Shown one piece after another: positions 6,778 through 15,946 of a stretch of DNA of 16,797 bases. The position numbers and the translations under genes were made by a program. The first letter of the stretch is position 1. Each line of letters opens with the position of its first letter. A model generated the notes under the pieces. That model worked only from the letters and a program-made list of their open reading frames with translations. It made no database searches and had not been told where the DNA came from. The stretch is from the NCBI GenBank assembly GCA_029287875.1, contig JARFQH010000034.1:1-16797 (forward strand). The letters run 5' to 3'. This DNA comes from Desulfobacteraceae bacterium. GTDB taxonomy: Bacteria > Desulfobacterota > Desulfobacteria > Desulfobacterales > SG8-13.

Positions 6778-7272
6778 TTACTCACTCTTGAAAAAGGCCT
6801 TGGCCAATGCACCGCAGACCGGGCAGACATCCGGTGGCTGGTCTTCGCAGGTGTAACCGCAAACTGAGCAGATGTAATAGTCCGCTTCCTCGAGTTTGTC
6901 CATTTGGTCGAGGGCTTTCTGGTAAAGCGCGGCGTGAATTTTTTCGACTTCATTGGCATAGGTGAAACTGCGCTCGGCGGTCTTGTCTCCCTCCTTCTTG
7001 GCCGTTTCGATCATTTCGGGGTACATGCTCTTGAATTCGTGGGTTTCACCGTCAATCGCGGCTTTCAGGTTCTCCGCGGTCGATTTGACGTCCTTGAGGG
7101 TCCGCAGGTGGGTGTGGGCGTGCACCGTCTCGGCTTCGGCGGCGGCGCGAAAGAGTTTGGCCACCTGGGCGTAGCCCTCCTTATCCGCCTTTTTGGCAAA
7201 TGCCAGGTATTTTCGGTTGGCCTGCGACTCACCAGCAAATGCATCCCACAAGTTTTTTTCGGTCTGACTCAT
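6778..7272 (-). CDS. Rubrerythrin
   Basis: The product is a 164-residue non-haem iron protein that reduces hydrogen peroxide in the cytoplasm of anaerobes, taking electrons from rubredoxin or NAD(P)H systems. The N-terminal ferritin-like four-helix domain (about 1-130) carries the expected ligands: E15 (AGES), E48 and H51 (ETVHAH), further glutamates near 76-86, E110 and H113 (EKIH). The C-terminal rubredoxin-like domain has two CxxC pairs, C135/C138 (ICSVCGY) and C150/C153 (CPVCGA). All key residues are present and the length is that of a small rubrerythrin. The ATG at 7272 has AAAGGAG eight bases upstream; the longer open frame to 7371 lacks such a site. It is a single-gene unit, divergent from the peptidase gene. 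Confidence 0.96.
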   Translation of the reverse strand: MSQTEKNLWDAFAGESQANRKYLAFAKKADKEGYAQVAKLFRAAAEAETVHAHTHLRTLKDVKSTAENLKAAIDGETHEFKSMYPEMIETAKKEGDKTAERSFTYANEVEKIHAALYQKALDQMDKLEEADYYICSVCGYTCEDQPPDVCPVCGALAKAFFKSE

Positions 7273-7643
7273 TACAGTTGCTCCTTTCTTAAAAAATTGG
7301 TGTTTGATGGGTTTAACGGTTACAACGATGCGGCCATAATCGGACGGTTGGTGCCCGAGGGCCGGTATCACGGTGAAAAATCACGATAAAGTCAAGAGAT
7401 TTTCAGGTCGGATGGATGTACCGCGTCATTCGCGGCAATGCCGATTATCTGTCATAAAAAATTTGATGCCCTCGTGTCAAGTCAAAGACTTTTGCAAAGT
7501 GATGTCAGCTCATCGTATTAGGAGTCTATTTTGACAAGAGATCGTGACGTATTAGATTGTTTTAAAAAAAGTGGTCCAAAAATCAAACAAACAGTCGGTG
7601 CTGCTTCCAAGGCAAGGACAATAACCGTTAAGTGACATGAAAT
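7273..7643. promoter_or_regulatory. Divergent control region between rubrerythrin and the M1-like peptidase
   Basis: This 371-bp stretch has no gene. Towards the peptidase there is TTGACA (7531-7536), 16 bases, then TAGATT (7553-7558), a fair sigma-70-type promoter about 85 bp before the start codon. On the rubrerythrin side, ATCACG occurs twice as a direct repeat (7367-7372 and 7380-7385) about 95 bp upstream of that gene, next to a leftward TTGACT; this could be an operator. No PerR- or Fur-like palindrome is obvious. Confidence 0.45.
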
Positions 7644-9785
7644 ATGGACTATAGCAAACACTATGTGAGGCTGCAGGCGATGGTAATTGCCGGTCTTATT
7701 TTATTGATCGCCTTTCCGGTTAAAGCGCTCGATGTGCACCACGATCTGCAGATTATTCTGGATCCGGCCGAAAACCGGCTCGAAGGATTCGACACCATTA
7801 CAATCGGGCCGGCCGCACCTGCCGACGTAGTGCTTTATTTAAGCGAAAAGGCCACCGGACTCAACCTCCTGGTCGACGACAGGCCGGCGCCATTCTCTTT
7901 CGAAAACGGCCGTTTGCATCTGAAACCGGTCAAAGGGAAGGCAAGCGATCCGCTTCGAATCAGCCTGAAGTACACCGCCGTTTTCGACGACCCGGTCCCC
8001 GTCATGCCGGCCAACACCGACAACCCGGGCTATGGCGTCAGCGGCACCATCTCACCCCAGGGTACGTTGCTCCTTTATGGTGCCGGCTGGTATCCGCACA
8101 TCGATGCCGAGCGGGTCACCTTCAGCCTGAACGTTGAAGCGCCGGTCGGGGTGGTCGCCGTTACCGCCGGGCGCAGTCTCGGGCACCGCACCAACGGGGG
8201 CAGAACCTTTTCCAAATGGGCGATCGACCATCCTGTTCGCGGGCTCTCGCTCTCGGCGGCCCGCTATCAGGTGCGTGAAGAAACCATCGGCCGGGTGACG
8301 GCGGCGACCTATTTTCTAACGCAGAGCGCCGATCTGTCAGGGCCTTATATCGCCGCGACCGGCCGATATCTGCGGCTTTACGAGAGTTTGTTCGGTCCTT
8401 ACCCCTTTGACAAGTTCGCCGTGGTGGAGAATTTTTTCCACACCGGCTACGGTTTTCCTTCCTACACGCTGCTGGGTAGCCGGGTCCTGCGGCTGCCTTT
8501 CATTATCGATACCAGTCTCGGGCATGAAATTGCCCACTGCTGGTGGGGCAACGGCGTCTACGTGGATAGCGCCGGCGGCAACTGGTCCGAAGGCCTGACC
8601 ACCTACGTTGCCGACTACCTTTACATAGAACGCGAATCCGAACAGGCGGCGCGTGAGTACCGCCGAAAGATCCTGCGCAACTATGCCACACTGGTGACCC
8701 CTGCAAACGATTTTCCGATCAGCCGGTTTCAGAGTCGCTTCAACCCCGTCACCAAGGTCATCGGCTACGACAAGTGTGCCATGGTCTTTCACATGTTGCG
8801 TCGCTTTATAGGCGAGGAGGCCTTCTGGGGCGCCCTGAGAGATATCTATCAAAAATATCTATTCCGGCCTGCATCCTGGCAACAGCTGCGCGAGAGCTTC
8901 GAGCGCCGCTCCGGCACGGACCTGAACGTTTTCTTCCGACAGTGGGTTGATCGCAGCGGGGCCCCGCTGCCGGCGCTGGAAGATGTGGCCGCCATGCCGG
9001 CCGGCAGTGGATGGTCGGTCACGGGCGCCGTCTCACAAGCGACGTCGGACTTTGATTTCAACGTGTCGCTCGTATTGGAGGCCGCTGCCGGCGCGGCCGT
9101 TGTCCGACGACTCGACGTTGGTGGAAAAAAGGCCCCCTTTGTGTTGGATGCGACGGGCCTCCCGGTCGCATTGACGGTCGATCCGGATTACAATCTGTTC
9201 AGAAGACTCTATCCGTCGGAAATTCCGCCCTCGATCAATACGATCAAAAGCGCTTCATCCTTGGTGGTTATCACGGCCGCTGACCTGGCGGGTGACATCA
9301 AGAAAGCGGCCGATACGCTGCTGCAGTCGCTGGGGGTGGAGAACTACCGGGTGGTGGCCGAAGATCGGCTCGATGTGAACGCCATTGGAGAAAGCGACCT
9401 TCTGCTGATCGGACTCCCCAGCAGAGCCGACCTGCTGTCCGCAGTGGACGGAAGGGCGACCTTGACAAAGCAGTCGTTCGAGATGGAAGGAGTGACTTAC
9501 AAGAATCCGGCGGATGTTTTTTTCGGCGTGTTCACGCCATCCGGTGGGACCCGGCGGGCGACGGCCCTTTTTTTCCCGCTGTCATCCGAATACGCGGAAC
9601 TGGTTGCCCGCAAAATTACCCATTATGGCTCATACAGCTACCTGGCTTTCAGCCGGGGACAGAATCAGGCCAAAGGCGTCTGGCCCACGCTGGCCTCACC
9701 CTTGATCCATCGCTGGAGTCCCGGCGAAACCGAACGGTCGGCCGGTTCACGAAATGACTTAAATTCGGTCCTCTTGGCAAGGTGA
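7644..9785 (+). CDS. Exported M1-like zinc metallopeptidase
   Basis: This 713-residue protein has an N-terminal signal sequence or anchor (about residues 11-29, ending VKALD), so it acts outside the cytoplasm. A beta-rich N-terminal domain (about 30-215) precedes a gluzincin catalytic domain with GHEIAHCWWGN (H294, E295, H298) and the third zinc ligand E316 in NWSEGLTTY. The spacing from H298 to E316 is 17 residues, one fewer than the usual M1 spacing. The exopeptidase GAMEN motif is absent; FHTGYGFPSYTLLG stands at that position (265-278). Y375 in GYDKCAMVFHML matches the transition-state tyrosine. Residues from about 530 form a separate C-terminal domain of unknown role, with the motif KITHYGSYSYLAF. 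Substrate is unknown. Two hairpins follow the stop. An in-frame ATG at 7680 is an alternative start. Confidence 0.88.
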   Translation: MDYSKHYVRLQAMVIAGLILLIAFPVKALDVHHDLQIILDPAENRLEGFDTITIGPAAPADVVLYLSEKATGLNLLVDDRPAPFSFENGRLHLKPVKGKASDPLRISLKYTAVFDDPVPVMPANTDNPGYGVSGTISPQGTLLLYGAGWYPHIDAERVTFSLNVEAPVGVVAVTAGRSLGHRTNGGRTFSKWAIDHPVRGLSLSAARYQVREETIGRVTAATYFLTQSADLSGPYIAATGRYLRLYESLFGPYPFDKFAVVENFFHTGYGFPSYTLLGSRVLRLPFIIDTSLGHEIAHCWWGNGVYVDSAGGNWSEGLTTYVADYLYIERESEQAAREYRRKILRNYATLVTPANDFPISRFQSRFNPVTKVIGYDKCAMVFHMLRRFIGEEAFWGALRDIYQKYLFRPASWQQLRESFERRSGTDLNVFFRQWVDRSGAPLPALEDVAAMPAGSGWSVTGAVSQATSDFDFNVSLVLEAAAGAAVVRRLDVGGKKAPFVLDATGLPVALTVDPDYNLFRRLYPSEIPPSINTIKSASSLVVITAADLAGDIKKAADTLLQSLGVENYRVVAEDRLDVNAIGESDLLLIGLPSRADLLSAVDGRATLTKQSFEMEGVTYKNPADVFFGVFTPSGGTRRATALFFPLSSEYAELVARKITHYGSYSYLAFSRGQNQAKGVWPTLASPLIHRWSPGETERSAGSRNDLNSVLLAR

Positions 9786-9789
9786 AAAG

Positions 9790-9831
9790 GCGGCCCTCGG
9801 CCGCTTCATCCATGACACCCTATTCGGGTGT
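9790..9831 (+). terminator. Tandem hairpins after the M1-like peptidase gene
   Basis: The first hairpin is GCGGCC (9790-9795) with GGCCGC (9799-9804). The second is ACACCC (9815-9820) with GGGTGT (9826-9831), followed by TTGACTG. Both lie right after the stop codon at 9785. The T-tracts are short, so termination may be partial and the next gene could be read through. Confidence 0.5.
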
Positions 9832-9896
9832 TTGACTGAGGATCAAGGAATAGTCGATTCCAGCTTTACTTCCACTTGATGGAGAAGCAAAAAACG

Positions 9897-10745
9897 ATGA
9901 GAAGAAGACTCTTCAGTTATTTATTGGTCCTTTTACTGCTTGGCGGCGGCTGTGCGGCGAGTCATAAAAGTCTCGATCAGCGGATTTTCGATGTTAACCG
10001 AGGTACGGAGACCACGCTTGCAAAGGTGCTCCCGCAGCTTAAAAAAGATCGTGTCATCCTGGTGGGCGAGCACCACACCGATGAGAATCATCACCGGATG
10101 CAGCTGCAGGTGATCCGGATGCTCCACGAAGCCGGCATGAAGGTGGCGGTTGGAATGGAAATGTTCCGCCGCGACAGCCAGCCGGAGCTCGACCTCTGGG
10201 TGGCCGGCAAGATCGATGAAGCGGCGTTCGAGAAAATTTACGACGCCAACTGGAGTTTTCCGTGGTCCCTTTACAGCCCGATTCTGCTGTACGCCAGGGA
10301 CAACCGGATTCCGGTCATCGGGCTGAATGTTCCGAGCGACATCACCCGGCAAGTGGCCCGCACTGGCTACCAGTCCCTTTCGGAGGACCAGAAAGGCTAT
10401 CTGGGCAACGTCGCCTGTCGGGTGGACAAAGAGTATATGGATTTCATCCGACAGGCATTCGGCGGTCATGGCCACGGCGACATGAATTTCTTGTACTTTT
10501 GTGAGGCCCAGATGGTCTGGGACACTGTCATGGCGGTCACGGCTCTCGATTATATCGCGCAGCATCCGGACACGGTTATGGTCATCCTGGCCGGAACGGG
10601 CCACGTGCGCAAGCAGGCCATTGCCACCCAGATCAGCAATCGTGCGACCATTCCCCTGACGGTTTTTCTGCCGGAAGTGCCCGGCAGCATCGAAAAGGAC
10701 CTCGTGGACAACAGAGATGCCGATTACATATGGATGACTCCCTGA
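9897..10745 (+). CDS. ChaN-family lipoprotein (haem/iron-binding type)
   Basis: The product is a 282-residue predicted lipoprotein of the ChaN/Tiki-like fold; ChaN of Campylobacter binds haem and is linked to iron uptake. The start at 9897 gives a compact signal peptide (MRRRLF, then a leucine-rich stretch, then GGGC with C19 as the lipid site) and a GGAGAAG site nine bases upstream. An ATG at 9879 or a TTG at 9876 in frame would add 6-7 residues. The family signature is clear: VILVGEHHTDENHH (54-66) followed by GMEMFRRDSQPELD. Near the C terminus is the usual LAGTGHVRKQ. The acidic and histidine residues in these motifs are the family's metal- or haem-binding candidates. It lies 111 bp downstream of the M1-like peptidase stop. 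Confidence 0.9.
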   Translation: MRRRLFSYLLVLLLLGGGCAASHKSLDQRIFDVNRGTETTLAKVLPQLKKDRVILVGEHHTDENHHRMQLQVIRMLHEAGMKVAVGMEMFRRDSQPELDLWVAGKIDEAAFEKIYDANWSFPWSLYSPILLYARDNRIPVIGLNVPSDITRQVARTGYQSLSEDQKGYLGNVACRVDKEYMDFIRQAFGGHGHGDMNFLYFCEAQMVWDTVMAVTALDYIAQHPDTVMVILAGTGHVRKQAIATQISNRATIPLTVFLPEVPGSIEKDLVDNRDADYIWMTP

Positions 10746-10794
10746 TGCGCTCGACTGTCCCCTTTCATACTCAACGATTTCAAGACGGTGACGG

Positions 10795-11355
10795 ATGAAT
10801 TTTTGCAGCCATTGTGGTGCGCCCGTGACCCTGCGGATCCCCGAGGGAGACGACCGTTCGCGCTACAGCTGCGTTGCCTGTGGCGCGATCCACTATCAAA
10901 ACCCTAAAATGGTCGTCGGCTGCGTGCCTCAGTGGCAGGGCAAAATTCTGCTCTGCCGCCGGGCGATCGAGCCCCGGTATGGTTGGTGGACGCTTCCGGC
11001 CGGCTACCTTGAAAACGGCGAGACGGTTACAGAAGGTGCCCGGCGCGAAACACTCGAAGAAGCCGGCGCAGCGCTGCACGAATTGATCCCTTACGGGCTG
11101 TATAACATCTGCCACGTCAACCAGATTTACCTGATGTTCCGGGCACAGCTGAACGGGCTGAACTTTTCACCCGGCAAGGAGAGCCTCGAAGTGCGGCTGT
11201 TCGAGGAAAAAGAGATACCGTGGGAAGATTTGGCCTTTCCGGTTATCGAACAGACATTGGCACGCTATATCGCGGACCGGCCACAGGGCGTTTTTCCGTT
11301 CCACATCGAGGACGTCGTGCGTCGTATGAGTCGCCCGTCCGCTGAAGGCGGGTAG
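10795..11355 (+). CDS. Nudix hydrolase with N-terminal zinc ribbon
   Basis: This 186-residue cytosolic enzyme is predicted to hydrolyse a nucleoside diphosphate linked to another group (X). The N-terminal zinc ribbon is CSHCG (C4, C7) and CVACG (C26, C29). The Nudix box runs from G70 to A92 and fits the GX5EX7REUXEEXGU pattern exactly, including RETLEEAG. The sequence IHYQNPKMVVGCV between ribbon and Nudix domain is typical of ribbon-bearing Nudix proteins related to NudC-like NADH or ADP-ribose hydrolases. However, the NudC signature after the Nudix box is not evident, so the substrate is open. The ATG at 10795 has only a weak purine-rich site. It follows the ChaN-family gene by 49 bp and is probably co-transcribed with it. 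Confidence 0.93.
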   Translation: MNFCSHCGAPVTLRIPEGDDRSRYSCVACGAIHYQNPKMVVGCVPQWQGKILLCRRAIEPRYGWWTLPAGYLENGETVTEGARRETLEEAGAALHELIPYGLYNICHVNQIYLMFRAQLNGLNFSPGKESLEVRLFEEKEIPWEDLAFPVIEQTLARYIADRPQGVFPFHIEDVVRRMSRPSAEGG

Positions 11356-11400
11356 GGCTGTAAAACTTAAGGAAGACGTCTTTTTTGCAGAAACGCGGTC

Positions 11401-11757
11401 TCACAAAAGCCCCCTGTCCCTCAGCTCATTCATCGACCGTTGTCCGATGTCGGTGACGTGGCTCAGGGCGCGCGTCAGATGGTACCCGGCTTCCTGTGAC
11501 ACGCCCGAATCGAGCATGACGAGCGCCAGGTCGATGTTTTTCTCGACATCCCGCCACGTCGGGTCGGCGGTAACTTTAACGGCCAGGTGGACGTCACCGA
11601 GCATCAGCCCGATAAACACATGCGCAATTCGTTCGGCGCTCTTGCGGTTCTTCTCCGGCAGGCCGGAGAGCACCCCCAACGCCTGGGTTACCCAGATAAT
11701 ACCGGACTTGATCTTTTCGCTTTGCGAAAAAGCCAATATGGCTTCTTTGGTCGTCAT
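11401..11757 (-). CDS. Small helical protein of unknown function
   Basis: I do not recognise this protein. From the ATG at 11757 it has 118 residues: MTTKEAILAFSQSEK, a mildly hydrophobic segment around IIWVTQALGVLSGLPEKN, and several further predicted helices ending MNELRDRGLL. It has no signal peptide or cysteines. The frame stays open to a TTG at 11862, but that extension translates a 9-bp tandem repeat (AKTAKTAENR) and is probably not coding; an ATG at 11766 is also possible. No start has a strong ribosome binding site. Codon use looks normal for the window. It is convergent with the Nudix gene (45 bp between stops) and divergent from the lipoprotein gene, so it appears to be a single-gene unit. 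Confidence 0.6.
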   Translation of the reverse strand: MTTKEAILAFSQSEKIKSGIIWVTQALGVLSGLPEKNRKSAERIAHVFIGLMLGDVHLAVKVTADPTWRDVEKNIDLALVMLDSGVSQEAGYHLTRALSHVTDIGQRSMNELRDRGLL

Positions 11758-11836
11758 TTTCACCATCGGTATCTGAAAAGCGGCGGCCGGTCGTATAACC
11801 AACAAACCGCGGGGAAGCTGTCGGTTCTCGGCTGTC

Positions 11837-11854
11837 TTAGCGGTTTTAGCGGTC
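11837..11854. repeat. Two-unit 9-bp tandem repeat
   Basis: TTAGCGGTT is followed directly by TTAGCGGTC. It lies in the in-frame upstream extension of the small helical protein gene and argues that the extension is non-coding. Confidence 0.45.
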
Positions 11855-11941
11855 AAGTTCAAGCGTTTTTCGTTTCGGCGGTCGTCTCAAAAGAGCGTCA
11901 GAGGAGCCACAGCAGCGGGCCCTGAAGCTTTGGGGGTTGTC

Positions 11942-11970
11942 TTGACATGCCCGGGAAGATATTTTATGTT
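11942..11970 (+). promoter_or_regulatory. Sigma-70-type promoter for the lipoprotein gene at 12131
   Basis: A perfect -35 box TTGACA (11942-11947), a 17-base spacer and TATGTT (11965-11970) predict a transcription start near 11977. That leaves a 5' leader of about 150 bases before the gene at 12131. Confidence 0.6.
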
Positions 11971-12130
11971 TGCTACCGTAGTTGTTTCCGGCTCGCCCGT
12001 GTCGATTATGGCGCCGGAAGTCGTTCTCGCGCACTGCGGCAGTAAAGCGGTGTCGACTTGAAGATCCGGCCGCCGGTAGGTGCGCCGGAACATCGAGATC
12101 GATTCGAAAACTGGAGGGTAAGCGAAACGG

Positions 12131-12850
12131 ATGCGTTTCTACAGGAGCATAGCCACTCGTCATCGCTTTCTGCGATTGTTTTTGTCGGGGTTGACGGCAG
12201 TGATGCTGCTGTCCTGTTCGGCGGACGATCAATCACCCGATTATTCCCAGAGCCAGACGGAAGGTATCACCTTTTTTGACGTCGGAGCCGAAACCGTCTT
12301 CTCGGATGCACTGCGGGACCGGTTGCGGAAGAATCTGGGCCCCGACGCGATCACATACCGCAGCACCATTGACCTGGAATTCAATGCCAGAGGTTTTCTG
12401 CAGCGCCAATTCCCCATTCTTCACGACCTGAACCAGCGATTGAACACGCCGGCGGGCGAACGGGTCGAGCACGACACCGTCAAACTCATGTACCGCTATG
12501 CCGTCAAAGAAAACCTGCCCTTTAGGTATGTCGAGCTGGTCTTTTCAAACATCACCGGAAAACCGCTCTTTATTCAGGTCCGCTCCCGTGACCTTTCCGA
12601 TATTATCCGAACGCTGGAAGAGAAATACGGCAGCCCGCAGGCGATTGATCAACCCGCGGACGAAGGGCGGTTTTTCTTTTGGAGTGATCGTCAGGATGTG
12701 CTTCTGGTCTCCATAATTCCGACCTGGCGCGGCGACAAAGAATACCAGTTGGTCATCTATTATGTCGACAATCTTGAGAAACTGGTCGCAGTAGAAGAAA
12801 AGGAACGCCGTCAAGAAGAGAGCCGCCGCACCGGAGAAAAGATATTCTAA
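12131..12850 (+). CDS. Lipoprotein of unknown function
   Basis: I do not recognise the family. The product has 239 residues and a textbook lipoprotein signal: a basic start MRFYRSIATRHRFLR, a hydrophobic core, and the lipobox MLLSC with C29 as the lipid site. The mature protein has a middle section with alternating strands and helices. The last 25 residues are highly charged (EEKERRQEESRR) and may form a helix reaching across the periplasm. No catalytic motif is visible. A GGAGGG site lies 12 bases before the ATG, longer than ideal. A good promoter at 11942-11970 suggests independent expression. The gene is convergent with the dikinase gene. Confidence 0.82.
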   Translation: MRFYRSIATRHRFLRLFLSGLTAVMLLSCSADDQSPDYSQSQTEGITFFDVGAETVFSDALRDRLRKNLGPDAITYRSTIDLEFNARGFLQRQFPILHDLNQRLNTPAGERVEHDTVKLMYRYAVKENLPFRYVELVFSNITGKPLFIQVRSRDLSDIIRTLEEKYGSPQAIDQPADEGRFFFWSDRQDVLLVSIIPTWRGDKEYQLVIYYVDNLEKLVAVEEKERRQEESRRTGEKIF

Positions 12851-12856
12851 GTTGGG

Positions 12857-12892
12857 CCGGTTGAGTCGGTTGAGCCAGTTTAGCCGGTTGAA
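12857..12892. repeat. Four-unit 9-bp tandem repeat
   Basis: Four adjacent units read CCGGTTGAG, TCGGTTGAG, CCAGTTTAG and CCGGTTGAA, between the stop of the lipoprotein gene and the dikinase stop. There is no T-run hairpin here. Nothing shows a function; variation in copy number between strains would be expected. Confidence 0.6.
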
Positions 12893-12943
12893 GGATGTCA
12901 TCGATTTTATCAAATCACGTTATCAATTGACGTAACCTCGTCA

Positions 12944-15694
<2,751 letters not shown>

Positions 15695-15774
15695 GATCTG
15701 CCTCGCCTCCCGATAAAAAAAGATTCCAACTCATTGAAAATTCGACCGAACAGGTTGAACTGTCAAATGATGTC

Positions 15775-15803
15775 AATTAATGTGGAATGAAAATGTTTGT
15801 CAA
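15775..15803 (-). promoter_or_regulatory. Promoter for the dikinase gene
   Basis: Read leftward, TTGACA (15803-15798) is followed after 17 bases by TTAATT (15780-15775), about 80 bp upstream of the start codon at 15694. Two further TGTCAA strings at 15761 and 15771 show that the stretch is rich in -35-like sequence, so the exact box is uncertain. Confidence 0.55.
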
Positions 15804-15820
15804 TAATTAGTTCGTGCTCA

Positions 15821-15852
15821 TCCATAAATGGCCCTTTCCCGCAATTCCTTGA
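15821..15852. repeat. Shortened copy C of the A/B repeat family
   Basis: CCATAAATGG (15822-15831) continues as CCCTTT and CCGCAATT as in the left arm of copy B. It then jumps directly to TTCCTTGA, which in copy B lies about 60 bp further in (6271-6278). No convincing right arm follows. The simplest reading is an internally deleted element fused at the short repeat CGCAATT. It sits between the two divergent promoters. Confidence 0.65.
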
Positions 15853-15878
15853 CAAATGCGGATCGGTTCTCATATGAC
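15849..15878 (+). promoter_or_regulatory. Promoter for the thiolase gene
   Basis: TTGACA (15849-15854), an 18-base spacer and TATGAC (15873-15878) make a fair sigma-70-type promoter about 70 bp before the ATG. The -35 box straddles the end of the shortened repeat copy C, and the -10 box overlaps the first CATATGAC repeat. Confidence 0.5.
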
Positions 15879-15916
15879 AAACCATTACATATGACCGTTT
15901 TGTTTGATAACGGTTA
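15871..15916. promoter_or_regulatory. Operator-like repeats upstream of the thiolase gene
   Basis: CATATGAC occurs twice as a direct repeat (15871-15878 and 15888-15895), 17 bp apart, and the first copy overlaps the predicted -10 box. Immediately after, ACCGTT and AACGGT form a 6-bp inverted repeat with a 9-base spacer (about 15894-15914). Either could bind a repressor of acyl-CoA metabolism genes; no specific regulator is implied. Confidence 0.4.
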
Positions 15917-15946
15917 TGTCACCATATTACCGGCAAGGAGAGGACG

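Noticed and set aside
6591..6959. 122-codon leftward frame overlapping the rubrerythrin gene
   Set aside because: It is an out-of-frame translation of the rubrerythrin 3' half plus the terminator region, and it is rich in arginine, serine and proline.
11758..11862. N-terminal extension of the small helical protein to a TTG start
   Set aside because: The extension translates a 9-bp tandem repeat (AKTAKTAENR) and has no ribosome binding site, so a start at 11757 or 11766 is more likely.
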